Assembly: GCA_030685235.1 (NCBI GenBank)
Contig: MU839117.1
Location: 186,001 to 250,000, forward strand
DNA: 64,000 nucleotides
Direction: 5' to 3'
Origin: Copromyces sp. CBS 386.78
Lineage: Eukaryota; Ascomycota; Sordariomycetes; Sordariales; Sordariaceae
How positions within the stretch are numbered: the first letter of the stretch is position 1; every line of letters begins with the position of its first letter. Positions 1 to 11,200 of this stretch are shown one piece after another. A model generated the notes under the pieces. It made no database searches. It saw only the letters and a list, made by a program, of their open reading frames with translations, and was not told where the DNA came from. Both the position numbers and the translations under genes were made by a program.

Positions 1-470
1 GTGGTCTTGGCCTTGGAGGAGGCATCCTTCTCGGAAGTAGAAGCAATCGAGCTTCCTAGACCACTGTCGGAATCGTGGTGCCGAGATGAGCGGCGTGTCC
101 GTGGACGGAGCATCCGGCACTCGTTCTCAGCCTCCTTAGACATGATGGGCGAATCCAAGTTTCTTTGAAGGAGCCCACGAGGCGGGGGGATGCACTCGCT
201 ACTTTGCTTAGCCATGACAAATGTGTCGTTCGAAGAGGCCAGTTGCCTCTCGATGGCGTTCAGAGTTAGGGCAACACGGCGGCAGCGGGAGTCGATGACA
301 TCGTCCAAGTTGGTGTGGGAGCGGCGAGGGAGCGACGGCGGGACGAAGACGCGCTCAGAAGAGTCCCCAGAGGCGGGGGTGGCGGGAGAGTGGAAGGTAG
401 CTCCCTTTTGTAGGAGAATGTTGGTCTTGAGGGTCGGGCCACCCGCTGGTCTCCTGCGAGGGTTCGACAT
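1..470 (-). CDS. Unrecognised protein, N-terminal part (runs off left edge)
   Basis: An open frame begins at the ATG at 470 and stays open on the minus strand to the window edge, giving 156 residues. The start MSNPRRRPAGGPTLKTNILL is basic and followed by a Pro/Ser-rich, probably disordered stretch. A weak helical segment (LDDVIDSRCRRVALTLNAIE, about 55-75) follows. Further on is an Arg/Ser-rich block and the motif DSGLGS at residues 135-140, which fits the DSGxxS pattern of phosphodegrons. No catalytic or DNA-binding domain is visible in the part shown; the domain that would identify it probably lies outside the window. Codon use and the long open frame support a real gene. Its function is not assigned. 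Confidence 0.7.
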   Translation of the reverse strand, partial: MSNPRRRPAGGPTLKTNILLQKGATFHSPATPASGDSSERVFVPPSLPRRSHTNLDDVIDSRCRRVALTLNAIERQLASSNDTFVMAKQSSECIPPPRGLLQRNLDSPIMSKEAENECRMLRPRTRRSSRHHDSDSGLGSSIASTSEKDASSKAKT

Positions 471-3400
471 GATTGCTGTGTTGTGTGGAGTTGATGGGCT
501 ATGTTGCCGACTGTTTCCTCTGGTCAGTCCGTGAACGAACTCTCGAAAGCTTGCAAGGTAAGGATGAGTGAGCGTGGAGACCGAGAAGGTCGAGTGAGTC
601 ACAGGGAACGGCAGTATGTATGCTACACCGGATGTATCCCAACGATATCCCACACTCTGCTTCCCCCTATCAAGACGAGGCAAGACAGGATTGGCCAAGG
701 GCTGTGGAGGTGGAGGTCGGGGCGGGATAGTTGCCAGCAGGCGGGCTATATCTTACTTTGATGTTGAGATAGCTCGAGCTGACAAATCCCTGGCAGCCCG
801 GCGACTTTGACCGGAGTCTGGGATATCTTGGGAATCGCGGACGTCAAGGCTTGTTGTCGGGTTGAGGCGCTGGCGATAGGATCACGATAGCAGGCGATGG
901 AGGCGGCGATCTGAAGAGGAGAAAGATGGATCCTGGGGAAAGGTGCGGTAGCGTAGAGGTGGTGGGATTGGGAAGAAACCTAGAAAGGGTTTGGGTATCG
1001 GGTTGGTATTCAGGCTTTGGTATCAGTAGCAGGCTGTGTTTGCTGTACTTGGCTAACAAGTCGGGGTATGTCGTTCAAACTGTGCTGAATAGGGACAATA
1101 GCACTGATCAAGTCCAGTCCGAATGACCCAGGCAAGAAACACCAGACGAGATCAACAGGCAGGAAAGAGAGGAAACGGGATGAAAGGAGGACGCTGTGGT
1201 GGGATGGCCAGGGAGGAAAAGGGATCGCGGACGGGGACGAGACGGACGGTCACCGGAGTCGAAGCTGGGGAGAGGATGGGTGATGAGAAATGCCAGAGAA
1301 TGGAGCGAGGCCGAACGTTGCTGCCTGCTGACAGACCAGGTTCCGGGTGGGTCAAGCGGCGCAGCTCCACGTTAGCGTCCCCGCCATTGGATGGAAGTGG
1401 TTGAGCGCGGATCCTTCCTTCTTCCACGCCAGCGCCTGTGCTTGGGCTTGGACGGGCCTTTGGGGTGTTCACGGTGCCGGCAATGCCACACTCGATCTCT
1501 TTTTATGGCAGCCCCCTCTGTCACTCTGAGTGTCTCGCTCGTCCCGCCATGTTTTACCGTTGGTTCTCTGTTCTAGAGGCTGTTTGCTGCGGCGTTGATC
1601 ATGATGTGTGATGCCGGTTAGGCCATGTTAAAGCGGGACTTTGACAGCTTGTACCCGCCGTGCTTACTCTGCCGGCCAGTAGCCAATCGCATTCAACCAA
1701 ACATCTCAGCTCCACCGCAGTGTGTCCCTTGATTCTCCGATGACCAACCCAAAAACCCATGTCAGCCCTGTCTGGATGCAGCTCATTTCGGGACCAGAGG
1801 AGTCTTCCGGAAGTCTTCGACTAGCGACCTCAATCTCCACAACGAGGACTTTTCGCAGGGCTATCCCAAGAACTGGGAAAGTCGGCATGGGAAGCATGGG
1901 GATGATGCCAACGCTGAGCATTCCATTCGCGTCTTCACACCTCAACTTCCAATCAAGAACAGCCAAGATCCCTTGACGCAATCAACTTCTTTGTCTGCTG
2001 CCCGTCCGTCATTCCCCATTTTCCGTTTACTGGGGACGCGTAGGGGTTGACGACAAACGCTCAAAGGAAACCAGAAGATCCCGCCCGAACACGCAAATCA
2101 GAAACAGGACTCTGTCGCTTGGGGTCACCATCCGACCCCTGGAACACGCAGGACTACCTGGACGTATGGCAGACGATTTGCGGTTTTGGGATGTTCGTTC
2201 GTGATGTGGAAGTCTGGGGGATCCCTTTCCCCTACGGCCACTTGTCCACTGCATGTCCTATGAGGCCATAACCCATATCTTCCCAATCAAGGGGAAGGTG
2301 AAGGCGGCGCAGGACATGGCCACAATCAGTGTTGCAACAGTGACCTCTTCAGTGGGTTTCAGGCATGTTCTGGCGACTCCAGTCCTATAAATGTCCAGGA
2401 CAGCTCATCTAGACGAGTGTCGGTTGTGAGAATGCGCAGCACGCGCGGGGCGCTTCAACATCGTGGTGTAACATCGCGAGTGTCTTGCTGGTCAAACCCC
2501 AGGCGCTGAGCCACCGCGGTGGGCGGGCATGCAAGTCGGCGGCCCAAATAGGATGCCCGCCCCAGTGAGAAGTTCCGAGTCTGATTTGCTGACGGCCCCA
2601 AGTCTCTTAGACCAACCAATCGTTGTGCATACCTGCGCAATATGGTCTCGTGCAAATCTGCCCCAGTAGAACTTTGCATATCGAGAACGCTAGAGGGACA
2701 GGGGAGGAACTGGGCCCCCAATCTGAGCCGCTGCGTCTCGAAACATTTGCCCCAGCCTGAGGACGGGCCTGAGATGGAAAATGAAGGAGACAGGTCGGGC
2801 ATTGACTCACAGGCGATCATGGTCGTACAGACGGCTGTCCAGTCCTGGTCCGTCATGTTGTTGTTGTTGACAAGATGCTCTCTGTTTACACTTACCGTTC
2901 AGGTTTTGTCTATGGCAACCCAAGGTAGTCAGTGTTGTATAGTTCCCTCCCCAGACCAGCCATCTTGGAAGTGCTTAAACTGACGAACTAGCGGGCACGG
3001 CGGGCTCAGCTTCCACGATGATCTAGAGGCGCACGCCGCGGCAAGCTATATCATGAAGCTGATTGGTCCAATGTAATGTGAGCGCAGGCTTCTCCCCATT
3101 ATGATCTCCTCCACCATGATGATACCCCACCCAGCACCCTTCAGCCCTATGGACTATCGTCGAGTTAGACTTCACGACGTGTGTACATAGGGCGTCAAGG
3201 CCCTGTCATCTGGTCTAACGTACATACGTACCTACATCAGGACACATACACCTTACAGCCGTCCGGTTCACCGGTTAACGTATGCTGTGATATGCACATA
3301 TGTTCACCCTTCACAAAGCCGCTTGCAGAGATTCAAGGGCATGCATATGTATTGACGAATGAGAGTACAGAGAAACTGGAAGCCTCGAGATACACATTGT

Positions 3401-3761
3401 GGTTACCTGGATCCAACCCCCACAGTTCGCTACTACACGTGTAATCCACCGGCAAGGCTTCGATCTCGTCAACGGCAGCTCGTGGTCTAGCACTCGAGAC
3501 GACCGGCTATCTCTAAATCATCCCTGCCTTTGATCGCAACTATTGGATATCGGATGAAAAATAAACGTCTCACACACGGCGGTAACGGCAGGGAAGCGAA
3601 CGGGACTCGTCATCCATTGACGTTACAGGGCATCTTATGATATAAACCTATCGCGGATCTCCGAAGAGCCGCTTGCTCGTTCTCGGCTCTAGACTGCGGC
3701 TACGTGGACCAAACGACGACGCCTCAAACGGTTGATCTAGCCTTCAGGCAGCTATATTCTT
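471..3761. other. Gene-poor stretch, no supported gene
   Basis: About 3.3 kb upstream of the first gene. Only short overlapping ORFs occur on both strands, none with a recognisable motif or a splice-consistent extension. The longest (2455-2856, minus, 133 codons) overlaps an equally long plus-strand ORF. I see no tRNA, rRNA or clear repeat. It presumably includes the promoter of the leftmost gene. Confidence 0.5.
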
Positions 3762-4304
3762 CTACAGCCGGAGACATTCCTCACCAGACTCGGAAAGCGG
3801 AGAAAGGAACTCTTCATATGGGGGTGGAGAACTCGGCTGGCGAACCGTGGATACTGGCGAGACTGGGTATACTAATGGTACACTTCGGCCTGCTCTTCCT
3901 CCTCTTCCCCCTCCTGGGATGACAAGGGAAAGCTTCGGGGGTGGTGGTCGGCGTCGCGTCGGCGGTGAGCTTCGGGGGCTACCCCCCTTCGGCTCGTGAG
4001 ATATCATCGAAGTGGGACGGCCCTTGACATATCTGTTGAACTCCTCGGTAGGCAGCATTTGTAGTACTTCACCGTACAGTTGGTCAGAGCTTGCGCGCCT
4101 GGCACTTCTGCTACCATTGTTATTTATGTCGTTATGGTTATGGTTATTGTTGTTTTTCTCGGTATTCTTTCGGCGTTGTTTACGGTGCTTCTGCTCCAAG
4201 ACGGTCCAGCAGTAGCTCTTAGCTGCCAAAGCGGCCTTTTTCCGGGCCCCGGTCTCTAACACCCAGTCGCGCAGCTGGCAGATCATGCATCGACTGGTTT
4301 TCAT
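3762..4304 (-). CDS. Hypothetical low-complexity protein, 180 aa
   Basis: A single uninterrupted ORF. The N-terminus has a CxxC-like pair (MKTSRCMICQLRDW) and a basic helix. It is followed by an Asn/His-rich run (about residues 50-63) and then a Pro/Arg/Ser-rich tail ending in SPPPYEEFLSPLSESGEE, which resembles a cytoplasmic PY-containing tail. No domain is recognised. The biased but protein-like composition argues for a real gene. Against it are the lack of any family match I know and the absence of clear upstream exons. It could be a lineage-specific gene or a chance ORF. Confidence 0.4.
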   Translation of the reverse strand: MKTSRCMICQLRDWVLETGARKKAALAAKSYCWTVLEQKHRKQRRKNTEKNNNNHNHNDINNNGSRSARRASSDQLYGEVLQMLPTEEFNRYVKGRPTSMISHEPKGGSPRSSPPTRRRPPPPKLSLVIPGGGRGGRAGRSVPLVYPVSPVSTVRQPSSPPPYEEFLSPLSESGEECLRL

Positions 4305-5206
4305 GTTCGGAGGGATCTCGCACAGCTTCTTCCAGTGAGATGAGAGGAAGAAGAGCCGCCATCCCTTCGGTTCGTCAGTGTCTCGCCTTCGACGGCTTTG
4401 ATGTATCTCACGTTCTCTATGTTGACAGCAGGGGGCAGGACAAGTCCAGACTACTAGAGTTCCCTAGATGGGGTTGTCTTGTTGGCTCTTGGTGAGTTTC
4501 ATTCTCGCCTGAATGTTCGTAGGCGAAGTATTCTGAAATGGGACGGGTATGAGGTAACGTGGAATGACTTCAAAGTAATTGGCGGTATCGAGGATGAATA
4601 TCACTGACAGGAATCTGTCAGCAACTTTGAATATCAAGAGTGGTTTATTTTATAATCGCTCTTGAGCATCTATCAACAGCTACGGATGACAAAGAAATAC
4701 ACCCGGGTCAAAGACCTGTTCTTTGACGACGTACATTTTTAGAAGCAAACAATTACTTTGTTGTTGTCAGAGGAGCTGCCAGAGCAAGAGAGTTGCTTCA
4801 AATCCCGAATTTGCGTTTATCCATTGATCGATCCTCATTACATGGGTTAGGCATCCGATGCTTCAGGGAGGTTTGAAGACAGCTCGGCGGCCACTTGGTC
4901 TCTATGAAACCTCACCACCTTTGTTCTCCATCAAATGTACGGCCCTTACCAGGCATAAGGACAATGAAGCTGCTGGTGACACAGAGGCAGTGCTCGAGAG
5001 AAACGTACGTAATTCTAACCGACTACTAAGAATAAATAACAAAAACACATCCGCAAAAGTCATCTGCGTACAACGCTCTTATCAGTCCCGTCGAACAATT
5101 TCAACTCGAAGGCTCGTCGAGCCACCAAACAGGGTTCAATACATCAGAGAGTGAATGCGGAAACCACGACTACAGTCTACGAGGCGCCCATTCAAAAATC
5201 TCTGTT
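4305..5206. other. Intergenic, nothing supported
   Basis: About 0.9 kb between two weak hypothetical genes. A 98-codon plus-strand ORF at 4858-5154 has no recognisable motif and no good splice connection to the next gene. No RNA gene or repeat is seen. Confidence 0.4.
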
Positions 5207-6001
5207 ATGGGGTGCACGCCGGTGCCCAAGTTCCGCCGCGTTGGGCGTGTAGCTGGGAAGAGACGCCCAGGGCAACCTAGAACAGGTGAGAAAGAATGCC
5301 CAAGCGAGCCACCGAGCGCCTTTCCATCACCGTTCCCCACCAAATTTGATGTTTTTCGTCGTTGCAATATCCCCGATCCACTCAGGTCTCGTCCTCCATT
5401 CGCTGGGTCGAGCGTGCTCGAGGAACCGAGGAATTGTACACAGGATTTGGATATCGCTGAACCCGAACAGGCAACATATGAAGCTTATTCTGCCGCCTTC
5501 CACACCGGCTCAAATCACGATGAGCAGACCAAAACAGAAGACCGTAAAGACAACTCATCAGATTCGCAGAGTATCTGGCTTTCCTGCTCATCTTCGTTGT
5601 CCTCTTCTCACTTACCATCATCCTCCTCCTCTTCCTCCGTCACTCTCTCCTCACCCTCAACACTCCACCCTCACTACCTCTCCCCCACTGGCCTCTCCAT
5701 CCTAAACCTCATCCGCACCCATCTCTGTCTCCCACTTGATCTTCCACCGTCGCACTTGATCGTCCATCTTATCAGACGGTGGGAAAGAGCCAGAGTCGCC
5801 GTCGCTCAAAAGAATGCGGAACTGGCCGCGCAAGCTAACGCATTGGACTGGAATGGAATGGAGGATGAAGAAGCGGTAGAGTTTCTCGACTTGGACGAGA
5901 GGAATGTATTGAATACGTGGGCGGAAGCTCAGAAGGATATGGGGAATAGGAGGATGTGTCCGCTTTTTGGGGCTTGGAAATATACGGAGAGTGCAAAGTA
6001 G
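5207..6001 (+). CDS. Hypothetical protein, up to 264 aa
   Basis: The ORF has a Ser-rich low-complexity centre (about residues 125-155). Its C-terminal part looks structured: a leucine-rich helix (TGLSILNLIRTHLCLPLDLP) is followed by HLIVHLIRRWERARVAVAQ and an acidic, tryptophan-containing end. The start is uncertain. An intron is possible between a GTGAGA donor near 5286 and the CAG acceptor before 5386, but removing it would change the frame, so the unspliced ORF is given. I do not recognise the family. The C-terminal half is the part most likely to be real coding sequence. Confidence 0.5.
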   Translation: MGCTPVPKFRRVGRVAGKRRPGQPRTGEKECPSEPPSAFPSPFPTKFDVFRRCNIPDPLRSRPPFAGSSVLEEPRNCTQDLDIAEPEQATYEAYSAAFHTGSNHDEQTKTEDRKDNSSDSQSIWLSCSSSLSSSHLPSSSSSSSVTLSSPSTLHPHYLSPTGLSILNLIRTHLCLPLDLPPSHLIVHLIRRWERARVAVAQKNAELAAQANALDWNGMEDEEAVEFLDLDERNVLNTWAEAQKDMGNRRMCPLFGAWKYTESAK

Positions 6002-6885
6002 GTAGCAGGGCTGCAGAAGCCGGGGACATGGAAAGGGTGAAGGGCACGCGGGAACAAAAAGGGCAAAGGAGGAATAAGGCCAAGCCCCTGGGGATGCGGC
6101 ACCAGCCGGCATATGTGATCAACTCTCTAATATAGGCCAAATAATAGTGACGTTCTGCATCATTCACATGGTTGTTTTCTCGGGCCCGAGCCCGAAGACC
6201 GGACCCGGCCAGTCCGTTGAGTTGGTTGAGTGGGACATTGGGAATAAACCCGGAAAAGCGGGGCTGGCTCTATGCCAAGACCCGTTCGTGGAAGCCGCCG
6301 AGCGGGGCGAGCCCGGCGGGAAAGCTCCGGGTCATCCCGCGTGGGGCTAAAGTACCCCACTGTTTCCCGTCGTGCTGTCATAACATCACGGGTGGGTCCG
6401 TTCAACTCGTACCTGCTTCCTGATTTCAAGTCTTGCGCTCTCTTGGCTCTCTTTTCCATGGGGATGTGAACCAAACTGGAAGCTACGCCCTCCCGTATAT
6501 CTACACAATTGAGGACTACCGAAGGTGGCATGGACGGTAACACGGCAAGCGTGGTGCAGCACTGGCCGTCTCTCCGATTAGTGACCCTTTGATGCGCGCG
6601 CAGCGTGGCGATTCATTGGCTACAATGACCGGAGCCCATTCTCCCTAGTCGTCATCGATGTTGACGGCCGTTCTCTTCCAGCAATAAGTCGATACGTCAT
6701 AAGCACAGGTAATGAAGAAGCTGAAGCACATGATGTGGTTTACAAAAAGTGAAAACACAACTGCAAACACTCTTCTCGTCGTTTCATAACCTCCAAACAC
6801 CTGAATCACTTCCACTCTCCTCAATCACTCACCGAGAGAACCAACCGAGAACACATTTAGCAAAACCACCAGAACATCTGAAAAA
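6002..6885. other. Intergenic / promoter of the dehydrogenase gene
   Basis: No supported gene. The last 100 bases before 6886 are pyrimidine- and A-rich, as expected of a fungal 5' UTR. No repeat or RNA gene is seen. Confidence 0.4.
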
Positions 6886-7865
6886 ATGACTGACAAGGGA
6901 CAATTCGAGAGTGGTGAGTTTCTTCCATGGGCATCAGCTTGATGCGTCGTTGCTACCAACATGCTCTGACCCCCTCTTCTTCGACGGTAGGCCACAAGAT
7001 TCCGGTCACTCATCAGAGCTTCCCCGGCAAGGAGACCGAGATGCCCAACCCGCAGCCTCTGTGGGATGAGATTCCTACCGCTGACGGCAAGAGCCAGAAG
7101 TACCGCGCTGCTGGCAAGCTGAAGGGCAAGAAGGCTATCATCACTGGAGGCGACTCTGGCATTGGCCGTGCAAGCGCCATCCTCTTTGCCATGGAGGGAG
7201 CCGACTCACTCATCGCATATCTTCCCGAAGAGGAGGAGGATGCGCAGGAAACCAAGAGGAGAGTAGAGGCGTACGGTCAGAAGTGCTACTTGGTCTCTAC
7301 GGATCTTCGCGACAGGGAGAACTGCAAGAAGTTGGTTGATGAGGCTGTCGAGATCTTCAGCGGCCAAATCGACATCCTCTTCAACAACGCCGCCTACCAG
7401 ATGGTAGTCGATGACATCAAGGACCTTTCAGAAGACCAGTGGATCAACACCTTCAACACCAACATTCACCCCTACTTCTACCTGGCCAAGTACTCTCTGC
7501 CGCACATGAAGCGCGGCAGCACCATTATCAACAACGCCAGCATCAACGCCTATGTCGGTCGTCCCGACCTTCTCGATTACACTTCCACCAAGGGTGCAAT
7601 CGTGTCATTCACTCGCGGCCTGAGCAATCAGCAGGCTGGAAACGGCATCCGCGTCAATGCTGTTGCCCCTGGACCCGTTTGGACACCTCTCATCCCATCG
7701 ACCATGAAGGGGGAGAACCAAGAGCAGTTCGGATCCACCCCCTTAGGTCGTCCTGCTCAGCCAAGTGAGGTTGCCACTGCGGTAGTCTTCCTGGCCAGTG
7801 AAGACAGCAGTGCCTTCAGTGGACAAACACTGCATCCCAACATGGGAACCGTCGTCAGCGGCTAA
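6886..7865 (+). CDS. Short-chain dehydrogenase/reductase (SDR), 300 aa
   Basis: Two exons, 6886-6913 and 6991-7865, joined in phase 1 (GTGAGT...TAG). The start MTDKGQFESGHKIPVTHQSF is preferred over an in-intron ATG because it precedes a clean donor. The cofactor motif TGGDSGIGRA (TGxxxGIG type) is near residue 60. NNAA follows, then the catalytic Ser in NNASINAY and the YxxxK pair in DYTSTK. The long N-terminal extension before the Rossmann fold and the PGPVWTPLIPS segment match the bacterial/fungal group that includes E. coli YghA and Bacillus general stress protein 39. These are probably NADP(H)-dependent aldehyde or alcohol oxidoreductases. No targeting signal is seen, so it is probably cytosolic. 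The substrate cannot be inferred. Confidence 0.93.
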
Positions 7866-8292
7866 GTCAAGGCCGTTGTCGGTCAACAAGAGAGAATTCG
7901 GATGAGTCGACATTGCATTGTCATGGGCTCCGGTTCACGAGTAAGGGTGAAGAAGACAAGCTGAACAGCACGGGACTTGGTTGTTTGAGGAAGGACAGAC
8001 GGGATGAGAAAGGTATCGACATTCACAACGACACCTCTTGGTAGCATCGGTTGATTCAACTACCACCGTAGATTCACATCATCGACACATTCCCAGAAGA
8101 TCCAATTGGTATTACACTCGGATAGTGAAGGGTATCGATACTATCCAATCACTCTGAGATAATAAGTAGCATAGCCTGGCGTATGAATGAGTTTATTAAT
8201 ATTACCTGGTGCCCCGGCCCTGTTCTTACAAGATATGACAAGCGACATCTCCATTAAGAAAGCCCACAAACCCACATCATAACATCTCCAGG
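7866..8292. other. Intergenic between SDR and ABC transporter
   Basis: Holds the 3' flank of the dehydrogenase gene and the promoter of the ABC transporter gene. It has an A/T-rich segment around 8190-8240 and no coding signal. Confidence 0.4.
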
Positions 8293-11200
8293 ATGCTGAT
8301 AAGTCCCTCTTTCTCAGACGTGGCTAACATAGCAGTACCCGTCTTGGTAGCACTCCTTACAGTTCCAACACTCAAACACCTGCTGGCCAGGAAACGGGGT
8401 CTTTCAAGAGCATATGAGCTTGTTGGTGGAGATATGGCCGATACAGCACACTATCAAGACCGGAATGGTGAAGCAACAGAGGCATCGACAAAGGCCTTTA
8501 CGGACTCCCGTGCTAAGATCACGCTTTGGTTAGGGGTGCTAATTAGTCTAGAAGCATCCCTCACGATGGAACTAGTAACCCGCTTCGATTTTCGAACACC
8601 CAGAGCGTTCTTGATACAGAAATTGGTTTTGGATACTCCCCCTTCATGGAGAGGGACATTCCTAGCTGTAGGTAGCCATTCCATACAGACACTAACACTG
8701 TCAAGGCCGGACAAGAGTCAAGAAGGTTAACTCCATGGCTTAGGGGCTTTTGTTTTTACAATGCGCCTTTCTTCCTCCCAAAAACCACTACCACACAAGG
8801 TTTCGTATGACGATACTCGGCTTGATCTCTTCACTGCTGGTTATAGGATTGCTGTCCTTCAACCATGGCTTTACAGTAATCAGCTTGCTTATCGGAAGAG
8901 AAATGGAAAACAGGGCCTCAGCGAATCTCTACAGCATTCAACTTTCAGGGGTTCTCGTTGCGGCAGTGGCCTTTGCTTCGTTTCCCCGACGCCCGGATAT
9001 TTATCATAGAGAACAAGTTGTTGACCAGCAAAAAGCGGTGTCACTCCTTTCTCTCCTGTCCTTCTCCTGGAACCTCAACATCTTCAGTGCCGCAAAGGAG
9101 AGACAACTAGGAACCGCAGATCTGCCCAGGTTGGAGTTCATTACGCGCTCGGAAAACATCCAGCAAGATTTCACCGAGAACAAGAAGACAGGTCGTTTCT
9201 GGCAACAACTACTGAGATTTAATGCACGCAACCTGGCACGTCAATGGGCTTTGGCCTTGTTGATTGCCATCTTATCTATATTTCCCCAGATCGTGCTTTA
9301 CAACTTCCTCTCCAAGATTGAAAAGGGAACCCAACACTCGTCCAAAGATCCCATGTTGCTGGTCTGGGCCCTTGCTTTGTTCTTTGCCCAAGCACTGCAA
9401 GTTTGTGCCACGAACTGGCTGAAATGGATTACCGAAAGCCGAATGGACATTCCTCTTGAGTCGTTGTTGCAGACTCTGGTGTTTGCCAAAGCTCTCAAGC
9501 AGTACGATACCGTCAGTCCAGGACAGGACAGTAACGGGTGTTCGAAACCCAATGGGCAGAATGGGAATGCAAATGGCAATGACCAGCCGGACACTATGCT
9601 GAGAGCCAAGAAGAAGAAGTATGGGGAGAAGGGACAATCGGCCTACAATCTGCTGAAGGTTGACAGGTGAGTGATATGCACCTTCCATTTCCATATCTGG
9701 TACACAGTTCCTATAACACTTGATGCAGTTCTCGCGTCACAAACTTTTGTCAGTGCAACAGCGACCTGCCCATGGCCGCTTTCAAACTTGCTTTCGCCAG
9801 CGCCTTCCTTATCCGCCTGATGGGATGGCTGCCCGTCCTCTCTGGGCTGACTGCTGCCAGTCTGGCCATTCCCCTCAATCTCCACCTGTCAAGAAAGCAA
9901 CGAGACCAGAACTTTGGTTTGATGCGAATCCGAGATTTCAAAGCGCACTTGCTGGCCGAGGCACTGTTGGGAATGCGCCAGATCCGGTACTCGGCCCTCG
10001 AAGACTTTTGGGAGGACAAGATCCTGGCAAGCAGAGACGACGAGCTCAAGCAGTACTGGAGAGTGGCACTCGGGAAGTGTCTGATCTTCTTCACTGTCAA
10101 CATTGCACCACTATTGCTAGCCAGCGTTACCTTCACGGCCTATGTATGGCAGGAGGGATCCCATATCAAAGCCTCGGTCATCTTCACGGCTCTCGGTTTG
10201 TTTGACCAGCTGGATGATGCAGTGTCACTCCTACGCAAGGTACAAATCAACCTACTCGAAGCGTGGGCAAGTGTCTCGAGGCTGGACAAATACTTTGGCC
10301 GTCTTGACAAGCAGGTTGTCACCAAACCAGGAAGCTTGATCGCTTTTCAGGACGCTACCGTGGCTTGGCCTCGACTGGAAGATACTGATGAGGTCGGGGA
10401 TGCTCAAGCACCGCCTCGAGGAGCACATAGCCTGCTCAGTGATATCAACGTGAAGTTTCCGTGTGGTGAACTCAGTGTCATCTCAGGCAAGACCGGATCT
10501 GGCAAAAGTCTACTCCTTGCTGCAATTCTAGGCGAAGTCAAGCTCATAGCCGGCAGCATCTACGTTCCTTCTGCACCGGAACCGAGCAACGATGAGAATA
10601 TCCGAGACCAAGATTGGATCATACCCTCACTTACCTGCTTCGTATCCCAGACCCCTTGGATCGAAAGCGGCACAGTCAGAGACAACATCCTCTTTGGTCT
10701 CCCATTCAACCGCCTCCGTTACCGAAAGGTTCTCTACGCTTGCGCCCTTGAGAAGGATCTACAGCTGCTGGCTGATGGTGACCAAACGGAAGTTGGACCC
10801 AAGGGCGTCTCGCTATCCGGCGGACAAAGATGGAGAATAGCCCTCGCCCGCGCCCTGTACTCACGTGCCGGCATCGTGGTGATGGATAATATCCTGAGCG
10901 CTGTGGACACGCATGTGAGCAGGCTGATCGTCGAGGAGGCACTGACGGGAGACTTGGCCGTCGGAAGGACCAGAATTCTTGCGACCCATCATGTCGATCT
11001 TGTTCGCCCGTACGCCAGCTGTCTGGTGCGTCTCAGGGGCGGGCGTCTCAAGTCTGTCGGATACAAAGCTCCTGAAAACCAGAACTTGACGCCTACGACG
11101 GCGTTGTTCGAGCCTGATAGCCTACCATGGGCTCGACCTGATAGCAACGGAGGAGCCTCATCTTCCAGTTCAACCATGAGGGTCCTCGAGAGGAGACAAA

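Noticed and set aside
2455..2856. 133-codon minus-strand ORF in the left gene-poor region
   Set aside because: An overlapping plus-strand ORF (2642-2983) is equally long and neither shows a domain or natural composition.
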